From Oscillospiraceae bacterium (GTDB taxonomy: Bacteria; Bacillota; Clostridia; Oscillospirales; Ruminococcaceae): 40,473 bases of DNA. Positions 25,236-33,352 of this stretch are shown in pieces (position 1 is the first letter of the stretch; each line of letters begins with the position of its first letter). The stretch lies in contig JAEELE010000014.1 of assembly GCA_016288755.1 (NCBI GenBank), forward strand, positions 1 through 40,473, in the 5' to 3' direction. A program made the position numbers and the translations under genes. The notes under the pieces were generated by a model. The model had not been told where the DNA came from. It made no database searches and saw only the letters and a list, made by a program, of their open reading frames with translations.

Positions 25236-25264
25236 TTGACTTTCCTCACCCAATCTGCTATAAT
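25236..25264 (+). promoter_or_regulatory. Promoter of rpiB operon
   Basis: TTGACT (25236-25241), a 17-bp spacer and TATAAT (25259-25264), 47 bases before the rpiB ATG. Confidence 0.85.
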
Positions 25265-25310
25265 AGTATTTGTGAAACTATCGGCATCAGCCGGAACGGA
25301 GGTTTTTCCC

Positions 25311-25757
25311 ATGATCGCAATCGGAAGCGACCACGCCGCCGCATCGCTGCGTCACGCCGTGATCGAAAAGCTCAAATCCGAGAACATCCCCTATGTCGAC
25401 TGCGGAACCGATCAGTCCCCCAGCGACTACCCGGTCATCGCACAGAAGGTCTGCAAAATGATTCAGAAGGGCGAGGCGGACACCGGCATTCTGCTCTGCG
25501 GCACCGGCATCGGCATGTGCATGGCTGCCAACAAAATGAAGGGCATCCGCGCAGCCGTCTGCACAGAGACCTACAGCGCAAAATTCACCCGCCTGCACAA
25601 CGACGCCAATGTCCTCTGCATGGGCGCGCGCGTCGTCGGCGAGGGGCTTGCCGCTGAGATCGTCGGGGCATTCCTCGACACGGGCTTCGAGGGCGGACGC
25701 CACCAGCGCCGCGTCGACATGGTGATGGCGCTCGAAAGTGAGGGTGCAGATGACTGA
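25311..25757 (+). CDS. rpiB: Ribose-5-phosphate isomerase B
   Basis: 148 residues, typical RpiB/LacA-LacB length. The N-terminal IAIGSDHAA and the active-site segment GILLCGTGIGMCMAANK are diagnostic; RHNDANVLCMGAR-like TRLHNDANVLCMGARVVG follows. It interconverts ribose 5-phosphate and ribulose 5-phosphate in the non-oxidative pentose phosphate pathway. Some close relatives isomerise allose or galactose phosphates, so the substrate is inferred. ATG at 25311 with CGGAGG eight bases upstream. The next gene starts inside its last codons. Confidence 0.93.
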   Translation: MIAIGSDHAAASLRHAVIEKLKSENIPYVDCGTDQSPSDYPVIAQKVCKMIQKGEADTGILLCGTGIGMCMAANKMKGIRAAVCTETYSAKFTRLHNDANVLCMGARVVGEGLAAEIVGAFLDTGFEGGRHQRRVDMVMALESEGADD

Positions 25758-26175
25758 GACCGAACGCATCGCCCGCATCGACGAGCTGATCGCCGCGATC
25801 GGCAAAGCGGGCAGAGACCCGCATCTGCGGCAGAAGGCTGTCACGCTGCTCACACAGCTCGTGCAGGATAAGGTGACGGTCGGCGTTGCGCTGATCCCGG
25901 CGGAGGGCAAGCCAGCACAGCAGCGTCTTGCGATGGTCGAAAACGGCGGGCACGACCTCATGATGGCATTCCCCGACCCGATCGAGGCGCTCGCGGCGCT
26001 CTTTCCCGGCGGCGAGTGCGAGATGATGACCGTCTCCTTCGGCACGCTGCTCGACTGGCTGCTCGGCTCACCGGCTGCGGGCATCGTGCTCCCCTCGGGG
26101 AAGCTCGCCGACCCCGAACGGGTGCAGATGGTCGCCATTGACCGTCACATGGCAAAAGACGCTCTGGGTAAATGA
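25750..26175 (+). CDS. SseB-like small protein
   Basis: 141 residues from ATG 25750, overlapping rpiB by 8 bp; an in-frame GTG at 25738 is an alternative start. The middle (QQRLAMVENGGHDLMMAFPDPIEALAAL...TVSFGTLLDWLL...GIVLPSG) resembles the SseB N-terminal domain found in many Firmicute proteins. The enhancer-like function named after E. coli SseB is not demonstrated for these. No signal peptide or helix spanning the membrane. Its stop TGA lies in the first unit of repeat copy 7 (AAATGAGAAATGAG). Confidence 0.65.
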   Translation: MTETERIARIDELIAAIGKAGRDPHLRQKAVTLLTQLVQDKVTVGVALIPAEGKPAQQRLAMVENGGHDLMMAFPDPIEALAALFPGGECEMMTVSFGTLLDWLLGSPAAGIVLPSGKLADPERVQMVAIDRHMAKDALGK

Positions 26176-26276
26176 GAAATGAGAAATCAGAAATGTGAAA
26201 TGTGAAGTTCGCAGTGAGGAATTCGGAGTGATTCCGCCATTTCTCACTCCTCACTTTTCACTTCTCATTTCTCAAA
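26172..26276. repeat. Heptad-arm intergenic repeat, copy 7
   Basis: Left units TGAGAAA, TGAGAAA, TCAGAAA, TGTGAAA, TGTGAAG, TTCGCAG, TGAGGAA, TTCGGAG lead to TGATTCCG. The right side is CATTTCTCACTCCTCACTTT continuing to CATTTCTC. There is almost no core. It begins at the stop codon of the SseB-like gene and ends about 25 bases before the GH26 start. Confidence 0.85.
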
Positions 26277-26300
26277 CAATAAAAAAGAAAGAGGTATACC

Positions 26301-28163
26301 ATGAAACAGAAAAAGACCGCCGCGCTGCTGACCGCGGCAGTCACTGTGCTGACCGCTCTGCCGCTGCGTGCTGCGGCTGCGGACAGCAACGTGACAAAGT
26401 ACGAATTCGAAGACGGCGTGCTCGAGGGCTGCAAGGAGCCTCCGATCACATGGGAGCAGGTCGATGAGGACGGCTTCGGCAACCCCTGCCCCATGACCGG
26501 CTGGTCCGGCGACAGCTATGTCTACATCGACCAGAAGGGCGCCAAGGCGACCGTCACGGTCAACGCGCCCGCCGAAGGCTTCTACGCGCTCGGCATCAGC
26601 TATATCCAGTGCTTCGGCAACCCCGAAAAGCCCGACAAAACGCAGTATCTGCTCGTCAACGGTGAATCGCAGGGCGAGATCCTGTTCCCGTTCAACTCCG
26701 GAAACGGCTGGGAGCTGCTCCCTGCCGGCTATGTCCATCTGGACAAGGGCGAGAACACGATCACGATCGAGAGCTACTGGGGCTACACCTTCATGGATTA
26801 TCTGACGCTCTCCCCGGCACCCGCCTATCTGACCAATTTCGCACCCGAGGAAAGCCCCTGCGACCCGAAGGCCACCCCGGAGGCGCGCAAGCTCTATGCC
26901 TATCTGCGCTCGGTCTACGGCAAGCATATCATTTCGGGGCAGCAGGAATACTGCGGCTCGCACTGCTACAACAAAAACGCCTATGAATCCACCGGTCAGC
27001 CGATCAACTATCTTGAGGACAACGAAGCGGAATTCGATTTCCTGCAGGATACGACTGGGAAGCAGCCCGCGATCCGCGGCATCGACTTCCTCTTCTACAA
27101 CACGACCGAGCCGTATTATGACGACGCGCCCGAGCGTGTGATCGCGTGGTACAAGGAAAAGGGCGGCATTCCGACCGTGACCTATCACTGGAATGTGCCG
27201 CTGGAGGAGGGCAGCTCGAAGGCTGCGTTCTATGTGCCGTCGACCGGCAACACCCCCGCGACCACCTTCAGCGTCACGAATGCGGTCAAGGAGGGCACAT
27301 GGGAGCATGAGCAGATCGACAAGGATATCGCTTTGCTCGCCGAGCAGCTCAAGAAGGCGAGCGATGCCGGCGTTCCGATCCTGTTCCGTCCGCTGCATGA
27401 GGCGGAGGGCGGCTGGTTCTGGTGGGGCGCGGAGGGTCCCGAGCCCTGCGTCAAGCTCTACCGCTATCTCTACGATCAGCTCACAAACAAATATAATCTG
27501 CACAATCTCCTCTGGACATGGACCTGCTCGACCTCCGCACATGCCGCGGAATGGTATCCGGGCGACGAATATGTCGATTTCCAGGGCTGTGACAAGTACA
27601 ACGCGATCAACAACAGCGAGCCGAATTTCAGCGCGATCTCCGCGACCTTCTATTCGATGGTCGCACAGACAGAGGGGCGGAAAATGGTCGTCATGAGTGA
27701 AAACGACACGATCCCCTCGCTGGACAATCTGGTTGCCGACAAGGCGGCATGGCTGTATTTCTGCCCGTGGTACAACCGCTGGCTGACGGGTCTGAACGAT
27801 CCTGCCGAGCTGAAAAAGCTCTACAACAGCGAATACTGCATCACGCTCGACGAGCTGCCCGACTGGGATACCTACGACCCCGAGCTGCCCGAGCCCTCGA
27901 CGCGTACGACCGAACCCGCGGACACCACCGCACCGGCGGAAAAGACCGGTCTGCGCGGCGACGCGGACTGCAACGGCGAGGTGAGCGTCGCGGATGCGGT
28001 GCTGATGGCACGGTTCTGCGCAGAGGACAGCGAGATCAGTGTGACGGCGCATGGCAAGGCCAATGCCGACTGCAACGGCGACGGCGACCTCACTGCCGAG
28101 GATATCGCAAGGCTGCTGGAATTCCTCGCGGGACTGGTTTCAAAGGCGGACTTTGAAGCCTGA
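26301..28163 (+). CDS. Secreted GH26 beta-mannanase-like enzyme with CBM35-like and dockerin modules
   Basis: 620 residues. Signal peptide about 1-27. A CBM35-like beta-sandwich (about 32-170; YEFEDGVLEG start) is followed by a GH26 catalytic domain (about 190-510). The likely acid/base is E367 in RPLHEAEGGWFWWG and the nucleophile E467 in MSENDT, both in standard GH26 context. A Thr/Pro linker (about 530-550) and a type-I dockerin (553-613; loops DADCNGEVSVAD and DCNGDGDLTAED) follow. It probably hydrolyses beta-1,4-mannan or related hemicellulose outside the cell while attached to a cohesin scaffold. ATG with AAAGAGG seven bases upstream. No separate promoter is obvious, so it may be read from rpiB. 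Confidence 0.93.
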   Translation: MKQKKTAALLTAAVTVLTALPLRAAAADSNVTKYEFEDGVLEGCKEPPITWEQVDEDGFGNPCPMTGWSGDSYVYIDQKGAKATVTVNAPAEGFYALGISYIQCFGNPEKPDKTQYLLVNGESQGEILFPFNSGNGWELLPAGYVHLDKGENTITIESYWGYTFMDYLTLSPAPAYLTNFAPEESPCDPKATPEARKLYAYLRSVYGKHIISGQQEYCGSHCYNKNAYESTGQPINYLEDNEAEFDFLQDTTGKQPAIRGIDFLFYNTTEPYYDDAPERVIAWYKEKGGIPTVTYHWNVPLEEGSSKAAFYVPSTGNTPATTFSVTNAVKEGTWEHEQIDKDIALLAEQLKKASDAGVPILFRPLHEAEGGWFWWGAEGPEPCVKLYRYLYDQLTNKYNLHNLLWTWTCSTSAHAAEWYPGDEYVDFQGCDKYNAINNSEPNFSAISATFYSMVAQTEGRKMVVMSENDTIPSLDNLVADKAAWLYFCPWYNRWLTGLNDPAELKKLYNSEYCITLDELPDWDTYDPELPEPSTRTTEPADTTAPAEKTGLRGDADCNGEVSVADAVLMARFCAEDSEISVTAHGKANADCNGDGDLTAEDIARLLEFLAGLVSKADFEA

Positions 28164-28178
28164 TGAAACAATGATACG

Positions 28179-28213
28179 GAGCCTCCGGCGGATCGCTGCC
28201 GGAGGCTCTTTCT
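28179..28213 (+). terminator. Terminator after the mannanase gene
   Basis: GAGCCTCCGGC (28179-28189) pairs with GCCGGAGGCTC (28198-28208), an 11-bp perfect stem, followed by TTTCT. Confidence 0.85.
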
Positions 28214-28233
28214 GTGCATGTCCGCACGCGGGT

Positions 28234-28262
28234 TTGACATTCTTTCCGGTTTGTGGTAGAAT
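28234..28262 (+). promoter_or_regulatory. Promoter of the bifurcating flavoprotein operon
   Basis: A perfect TTGACA (28234-28239), 17-bp spacer and TAGAAT (28257-28262). The start codon is at 28307. Confidence 0.85.
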
Positions 28263-28266
28263 AAAA

Positions 28267-28282
28267 GCGTAGAAATCTACGC
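28267..28282 (+). promoter_or_regulatory. Perfect 16-bp palindrome at the expected transcript start
   Basis: GCGTAGAAATCTACGC: seven-base arms around AA, five bases after the -10 box, so it covers the predicted +1. The position fits a repressor operator. It does not match the Rex consensus (TTGTTAA-type arms) that I would expect for a redox operon, so the regulator is unknown. Confidence 0.6.
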
Positions 28283-28306
28283 GAAAATGCGGAAAGGATG
28301 TTGACC

Positions 28307-28789
28307 ATGCAAAAGGGCTGCGATCTCACCCGCCTCGACCCCGTGCTCGCTGAGTACGCCGGCGTCCCCGGGAGCCTCATCACCGTGCTTCAGCACACAC
28401 AGGAGCTCTACGGCTATCTGCCGCACGAGGCGATCTGTTATATCGCGCAGAAAACCGGCACCACGCCCGCAAAGGTCATGGGTGTCGCGACGTTTTATAC
28501 CCAGTTTCGCTTTCAGCCGGTCGGCAAATACCACATCATGCTCTGCGACGGCACCGCATGTCATGTCAACGGCAGCGCAGGGATCGCTCAGGCGGTCTGT
28601 CAGCACCTCGGCATAGAGCCGGGCGGCACCACTGAGGACGGGCTGTTCACGCTGAGCATCGTCGCGTGTCTGGGCTGCTGCTCGCTCTCGCCTGTCATGA
28701 CCGTCAACGAGGACGCCTACGGCTCTCTGACGCCCGCGCGCGCGGTTGAGATTCTGGACGGGCTGCGCGCAAAGGAGGTGCAGGCATGA
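28307..28789 (+). CDS. NuoE/HydC-like [2Fe-2S] thioredoxin-fold subunit
   Basis: 160 residues from ATG 28307; the ATG nine bases earlier touches the GGAAAGG and cannot use it. A helical N-terminal bundle precedes a thioredoxin-like [2Fe-2S] domain. The four ligands are in LCDGTACHVNG and VACLGCCSLSPV. It matches the small subunit of NAD-linked bifurcating hydrogenases, formate dehydrogenases and the Stn transhydrogenase. It would pass electrons to or from the NuoF-like partner. The TGA overlaps the next ATG (ATGA) with AAAGGAGGTG just before, so subunits are co-translated. Confidence 0.93.
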   Translation: MQKGCDLTRLDPVLAEYAGVPGSLITVLQHTQELYGYLPHEAICYIAQKTGTTPAKVMGVATFYTQFRFQPVGKYHIMLCDGTACHVNGSAGIAQAVCQHLGIEPGGTTEDGLFTLSIVACLGCCSLSPVMTVNEDAYGSLTPARAVEILDGLRAKEVQA

Positions 28790-30555
28790 GCGGATATATC
28801 GCTGTGGGGCAGGGCAGCTGCGGCATCGCGGCAGGCGCTGCGAATGTTTACGCCGCCCTCTCCGAAAAGCTCGCCGACCGCGCGGATATCGCGCTGAAAA
28901 CGGTCGGCTGCATCGGCATGTGCTGGCTGGAGCCGATCGTCGATCTCTATGATAACGACTGCCTCACCGCGCGGCTGGTGCATGTCTCTCCCGCCGACGC
29001 CGACCGCATTGTCACGGCGGCGGAAAGCGGCGACCTCAGCGGCATTGCCGATCTGGTCATCACGGCGGAGGACAGCGCGTTTCTGGCAAAGCAGACCCGC
29101 ATCGCGCTGAGAAACTGCGGCATCATCGACCCGACCTCGCTCGAAAGCGCACGCGCGGCAGGCGGATATTCCGCGCTCGCAAAGATTCTGACCGGCGAGG
29201 GCATGACCCCCGAGCAGGTCATTGAATGCATCAAGGTGTCGGGGCTTGCGGGGCGCGGCGGCGCGGGCTTCCCGACGTGGTTCAAGTGGAATGCGGCGCG
29301 GCAGGCGCCCGGCGACGAAAAATACCTGATCTGCAACGCCGACGAGGGCGACCCCGGCGCATTCATGGACAGAGCCGTCATCGAATCGGACCCGCACACG
29401 CTGATCGAGGGCATGCTGATCGCCGCCTATGCGATCGGTGCGCGCGAGGCGATCGTCTATGTCCGCGCGGAATATCCGCTCGCGATCAAGCGTCTCACCC
29501 GTGCGATCGGGCAGGCGCGGGAAGCCGGGCTGATCGGCGACAATATCATGGGCAGCGGCTTTTCCTGCGATTTCCGCATCAAGGCGGGCGCGGGCGCGTT
29601 CGTCTGCGGCGAGGAGACCGCGCTGATCGAATCGCTGCAGGGCAGCCGCGGAATGCCCCGTCTGAAGCCGCCCTTCCCGGCGCAGGCAGGCTACTGGTAC
29701 AAGCCCTCCAACATCAACAATGTCGAGACCTTCGCCAATGTCGCGTGGATCATTTCAAACGGCGGCGCGGCGTTTGCAGCGATGGGCACGCCCGATTCCA
29801 AGGGCACGAAGGTCTTCGCGCTGACGGGCAAGGTGCGCCGCAGCGGTCTGGTCGAAATACCGATGGGCATGACCCTGCGCGACGTCATTTTCGGTATCGG
29901 CGGGGGCATCCGCGGGGGCGGCAGCTTCAAAGCCGTGCAGATGGGCGGACCCTCGGGCGGCTGTATTTCCGCATCGCTGCTCGACACGGTGATCGACTAC
30001 AAGGCACTGGGCGCGACCGGCGCAATCATGGGCTCGGGCGGCATGGTCGTCATGGATGACAGCACCTGCATGGTCAGCATGGCGAAATTCTTCCTCGATT
30101 TCACCGCGAAGGAATCCTGCGGAAAATGCGTGCACTGCCGCATCGGCACCAAGCGCATGCAGGAGATCCTGACGCGCATCGTCGCGGGTGAGGGTGTCCC
30201 GGAGGATATCGGACTGCTCGAGGAGCTCTGCCTTGCCGTGCGCGACGGCGCGCTCTGCGGGCTCGGGCAGACCGCCCCGAACCCCGTTCTGACGACACTC
30301 AGATATTTTCGCGGGGAATTTGAAGCGCACACCGACCCCGAACACCGGCGCTGTCCCGCGCACGCCTGTCAGGCGCTGCTGACCTATTCGGTCGATGCGG
30401 AGAAATGCCGCGGCTGTACGCTCTGTGCGAAGAAATGCCCGGTCGGCGCGATCTCGGGCACGGTGAAGCAGCCCCATGCGATCGACAAGGACAGGTGCAT
30501 CCGCTGCGGGCAGTGCTATGCTGCATGCCGCTTCGGCGCAGTCATCAAAGATTAA
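28786..30555 (+). CDS. NuoF/HydB-like FMN and NAD(H)-binding iron-sulfur subunit
   Basis: 589 residues. N-terminal [2Fe-2S] thioredoxin-like domain (about 1-90; SCG, GCIGMCW). The NuoF core has GRGGAGFPTWFKW for NADH/FMN, and a [4Fe-4S] site in ESCGKCVHCRIGTKRM with a later Cys in GALCGLG. A C-terminal 2x[4Fe-4S] ferredoxin domain has CRGCTLCAKKCPVGA and CIRCGQCYAACRFGA. This is the flavin subunit of soluble bifurcating complexes, where FMN splits or confurcates electrons between NAD and two other carriers. No hydrogenase catalytic subunit (H-cluster motifs) follows. AAAGGAGGTG five bases before ATG. Next gene 12 bases downstream. Confidence 0.95.
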   Translation: MSGYIAVGQGSCGIAAGAANVYAALSEKLADRADIALKTVGCIGMCWLEPIVDLYDNDCLTARLVHVSPADADRIVTAAESGDLSGIADLVITAEDSAFLAKQTRIALRNCGIIDPTSLESARAAGGYSALAKILTGEGMTPEQVIECIKVSGLAGRGGAGFPTWFKWNAARQAPGDEKYLICNADEGDPGAFMDRAVIESDPHTLIEGMLIAAYAIGAREAIVYVRAEYPLAIKRLTRAIGQAREAGLIGDNIMGSGFSCDFRIKAGAGAFVCGEETALIESLQGSRGMPRLKPPFPAQAGYWYKPSNINNVETFANVAWIISNGGAAFAAMGTPDSKGTKVFALTGKVRRSGLVEIPMGMTLRDVIFGIGGGIRGGGSFKAVQMGGPSGGCISASLLDTVIDYKALGATGAIMGSGGMVVMDDSTCMVSMAKFFLDFTAKESCGKCVHCRIGTKRMQEILTRIVAGEGVPEDIGLLEELCLAVRDGALCGLGQTAPNPVLTTLRYFRGEFEAHTDPEHRRCPAHACQALLTYSVDAEKCRGCTLCAKKCPVGAISGTVKQPHAIDKDRCIRCGQCYAACRFGAVIKD

Positions 30556-30567
30556 GGAGGGAGAACG

Positions 30568-32625
30568 GTGAGCCAGATTCATTTCACGATCAACGGCATC
30601 CCCTGCACCTGCGAGGCGGGCACGACCGTTTTGCAGGCGGCAAAGCAGAACGGCATCGAGATCCCGAATCTCTGCAATGACGAGAGCGTGCGCGTATACG
30701 GCGCATGCGGGCTCTGCGCAGTCGAGGTGACCGACGACGGCACCGGCAAGGCGCTCCCGAAGCTCCTGCGCGCCTGTTCTGCAAAGCCGCAGGAGGGCTA
30801 TGTCATCCGCTTTGATACAAAACGCGCGGCACAGTCCAGAAAAATCGCACTCGAGCTGCTGATGAGCGACCACACCGGCGACTGCCGCGGTCCGTGTCAG
30901 CTCAGCTGCCCCGCCGGCACCGACTGTCAGGGCTATGTCAAAAAGATCGCGCAGGGCGATTTCCGCGGCGCTGTGGAGATCATCAAGCAGAAGATCCCGC
31001 TGCCCGCCGCGATCGGCAGAGTGTGCCCGCACCCCTGCGAGCAGAACTGCCGGCGCGGTCTGGTCGAGCAGCCGATCTCGATCGCGGCGCTCAAGGCACA
31101 TGCCGCCGACCGCGATCTTGCGGGCGACACCTTCCGCCCCGTCCCGCTGCCCGATACGGGAAAGCGCGTCGCGGTGGTCGGCGGCGGACCCGGCGGTCTG
31201 ACCGCGGCCTACTATCTGCGGCTGAAGGGGCACGCTGTCACAGTGCTCGACGCGGCAAAGAAAATGGGCGGCATGCTGCGCTACGGCATCCCTGCCTACC
31301 GGCTCCCGAAGGAGCTGCTCGACCGCGAGATATCGGAGATCGCAGCGCTCGGCGTCTCCATGCAGAACGGCGTGCGGCTCGGCAAGGATATCACATTGCA
31401 GCAACTCCGCGACGAATACGACGCGGTCATTCTCGCGACGGGCGCATGGCGCTCGATGGCAATGCACGTTCCCGGCGAGACGCTCGACGGCGTGACCGGC
31501 GGCATTCAGTTTTTGCACGGCATCAGCTCGGGCGAGGGCGAGATCCCCGATCTGACCGGCAAATGCGTCGCGGTCTGCGGCGGCGGAAACACGGCGATGG
31601 ATGCATGCCGCACGGCGATCCGCTGCGGCGCGGCGCGCGTATCTGTCATCTACCGCAGAACGCGCGGCGAGATGCCCGCCGAGGTGACCGAGATCGAGGA
31701 GTCGATCGAGGAGGGCGTCAGCTACGAATTTCTCGCGAATCCCGCGGAGATCATCGGCGAAAACGGGCATGTGAAGCAGGTGAAGCTCCAGGTGATGGAG
31801 CTCGGCGCGCCGGACGCCTCCGGTCGACGCGCACCCGTGCCGATCGCGGGCAGATTCAAATATCTCGACGCCGATCTGGTCATCATGGCGATCGGGCAGA
31901 CGCCGGACACCGCGGGGCTCGACGGCATCGCGCTGACGAAAAAGGGCACGGTCGCAGCCGACGCGGGAACCTTCCGCACGAATCTGCCCGGGGTCTATGC
32001 CGTCGGCGACCTGACCAACCGCGGCGCTTCGATCGCGATCGAGGCGATCGGCGAGGCGGGGCGCTGTGCAGCGGTCGTTGACGCGGCACTGCGCGGAGAG
32101 GAGAAGCCGTATTTTGCGCCGTATTTCTCGCAGAAGCAGGTCACCGCAGCCGATCTCGCCGACCGGGAACAGCAGCCGCGCTGTCCGATGCCGACCCGTC
32201 CGGCGGCAGAGCGCAGACACGATTTTGCGCCGGTGAACCGCGGACTCGACAACGAAACGGCGATGCGCGAGGCAAGGCGCTGTCTGGAATGCGGCTGTCA
32301 CGATTATCACGAATGTAAGCTGATCCGCTACGCACAGCAGCAGGAGCTGCACCCCGAGCGCTTTGCGGGCGCGAAGAACGCGCACGGCAAAGAGCAAAGG
32401 CTCGTCTGCATCGAGCGCGACAACGGCAAATGTATTCTGTGCGGGCTGTGCGTGCGCGTCTGCGAGGAGGCCGCGGGGAAGGGCATTCTCGGGCTGGTCG
32501 GGCGCGGCTTCCCGACCGTTGTCAAGCCGGAATTTGACCGCCCCGAGGTGATCGCCGGCTGCCGGGACTGCCTGAAATGCGTGCAGGCTTGTCCGACGGG
32601 CGCCCTGCGGCAGATCACAGAATGA
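30568..32625 (+). CDS. [2Fe-2S]/GltD-like NADP flavoprotein/ferredoxin fusion; likely Stn-type transhydrogenase subunit
   Basis: 685 residues, GTG start with AAGGAGG seven bases before. The N-terminal ferredoxin [2Fe-2S] has C36, C47, C50 and C70. A NuoG-like Cys/His stretch (H102, C106, C110) is followed by the GltD-type Cys region (C114, C120, C153, C157, C161). Next come FAD motif VVGGGPGGLTAAYY (203-216) and a second dinucleotide site CGGGNTAMDA with the NADP-type RRTRGEMPA. The C-terminal 2x[4Fe-4S] ferredoxin has CILCGLCVRVCEE and CRDCLKCVQACPTGA. Together with the two upstream genes this is the layout of the Sporomusa-type Nfn (Stn) transhydrogenase, which couples NADH, NADPH and ferredoxin. 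An NAD-dependent formate dehydrogenase or glutamate synthase accessory role is less likely because no catalytic partner lies nearby. Confidence 0.85.
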   Translation: MSQIHFTINGIPCTCEAGTTVLQAAKQNGIEIPNLCNDESVRVYGACGLCAVEVTDDGTGKALPKLLRACSAKPQEGYVIRFDTKRAAQSRKIALELLMSDHTGDCRGPCQLSCPAGTDCQGYVKKIAQGDFRGAVEIIKQKIPLPAAIGRVCPHPCEQNCRRGLVEQPISIAALKAHAADRDLAGDTFRPVPLPDTGKRVAVVGGGPGGLTAAYYLRLKGHAVTVLDAAKKMGGMLRYGIPAYRLPKELLDREISEIAALGVSMQNGVRLGKDITLQQLRDEYDAVILATGAWRSMAMHVPGETLDGVTGGIQFLHGISSGEGEIPDLTGKCVAVCGGGNTAMDACRTAIRCGAARVSVIYRRTRGEMPAEVTEIEESIEEGVSYEFLANPAEIIGENGHVKQVKLQVMELGAPDASGRRAPVPIAGRFKYLDADLVIMAIGQTPDTAGLDGIALTKKGTVAADAGTFRTNLPGVYAVGDLTNRGASIAIEAIGEAGRCAAVVDAALRGEEKPYFAPYFSQKQVTAADLADREQQPRCPMPTRPAAERRHDFAPVNRGLDNETAMREARRCLECGCHDYHECKLIRYAQQQELHPERFAGAKNAHGKEQRLVCIERDNGKCILCGLCVRVCEEAAGKGILGLVGRGFPTVVKPEFDRPEVIAGCRDCLKCVQACPTGALRQITE

Positions 32626-32652
32626 TGATGTATCTCTGACGGATATCATACG

Positions 32653-32687
32653 GATTCCTCCGCAATGCTGCGGGGGAATCTTTTTTT
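32653..32687 (+). terminator. Terminator of the flavoprotein operon
   Basis: A 12-bp stem (32653-32664 with 32669-32680, one G-U pair), 4-base loop, followed by seven T (32681-32687). Confidence 0.93.
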
Positions 32688-32756
32688 GCATTTGAGTCCG
32701 TGATATTGCATGATTGCGGAATCTGATCCGGCTCTTGGATTGTGCAAAACAGAGAT

Positions 32757-32803
32757 TTCAAAAAGTTTTTTTGAGAAAGTTGTACGTTTGCGTACAACTT
32801 TTT
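32757..32803 (+). other. Two adjacent hairpins ahead of the phage cassette
   Basis: TCAAAAA-GTT-TTTTTGA (about 32758-32774) is followed at once by AAAGTTGTACG (32776-32786), loop TTTG and CGTACAACTTT (32791-32801), an 11-bp perfect stem ending in T. It could be a second terminator that shields the cassette or an operator palindrome (GTTGTACG arms). Nothing else is seen in the 32690-32881 gap, and no convincing promoter for terS is visible. Confidence 0.6.
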
Positions 32804-32881
32804 GCGTTTTCGGCGCTGTTTATGCAGGGCATTCACGCTCCCTTGAATGCGCTGCACAGTCCAGACGAAAGGCGGGATGAT

Positions 32882-33352
32882 ATGGCAAACTCTCTCTCCC
32901 CGGCGGAGCGCGCGCAGCTGCAGACCTTCTGCATGTGGACCGCGGCGCTGGGGAACCCCTTCGAGGCTGCGCGCCGTGCCGGTCTCTCAGAGGAATCGGC
33001 GCTGCGGATGCTGCATGCACCCTCCTGCCGGCGCATCCTCCGCAGCATGAGCGCGCAGCCCTCCGCAGACCGCGCATCGGTGCTCGCGGGGCTCTCACGG
33101 CTCGCGTTCGGCTCTGCCAATGACGCCGCAAAGCTGGTCTTTGCGCAGGAGCCGCCGACCGGCGACATGATCGACGCGCTCGATCTGTTTCAGGTCTCGG
33201 AGCTGAAGCGCGACAAGGCAGGCGGCGTCGAGATCAGGCTCTTCGACCGGCAGAGGGCACTGGAGCGGCTGCTCGAGATCACCGCGGAGAACGATGCCAA
33301 GGCACAGGCGCAGGCACTGCTCGCGGCACTCGGCGGTGCGGACGATGCGTAA
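32882..33352 (+). CDS. Phage terminase small subunit-like
   Basis: 156 residues from ATG 32882 (AAAGG nine bases upstream). The N-terminal half forms a helix-turn-helix (ALGNPFEAARRAGLSEESALRMLHAPSCR), as in DNA-binding TerS proteins, and the C-terminal half is helical (oligomerisation). It would recognise packaging sites and regulate the large subunit. The assignment rests mainly on this layout and on the gene directly in front of terL, with an 8-bp overlap. Base composition equals the host's. Confidence 0.8.
   Translation: MANSLSPAERAQLQTFCMWTAALGNPFEAARRAGLSEESALRMLHAPSCRRILRSMSAQPSADRASVLAGLSRLAFGSANDAAKLVFAQEPPTGDMIDALDLFQVSELKRDKAGGVEIRLFDRQRALERLLEITAENDAKAQAQALLAALGGADDA

Noticed and set aside
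28786..32625. Electron-bifurcating [FeFe] hydrogenase
   Set aside because: No H-cluster motifs are present; the third subunit is a GltD-like FAD/NADP protein instead of HydA.
29755..32691. 978-codon open frame on the minus strand
   Set aside because: It lies entirely opposite the NuoF-like and GltD-like genes. It has the Arg/Ala/Asp-rich composition of a GC-driven antisense shadow and no family motif.
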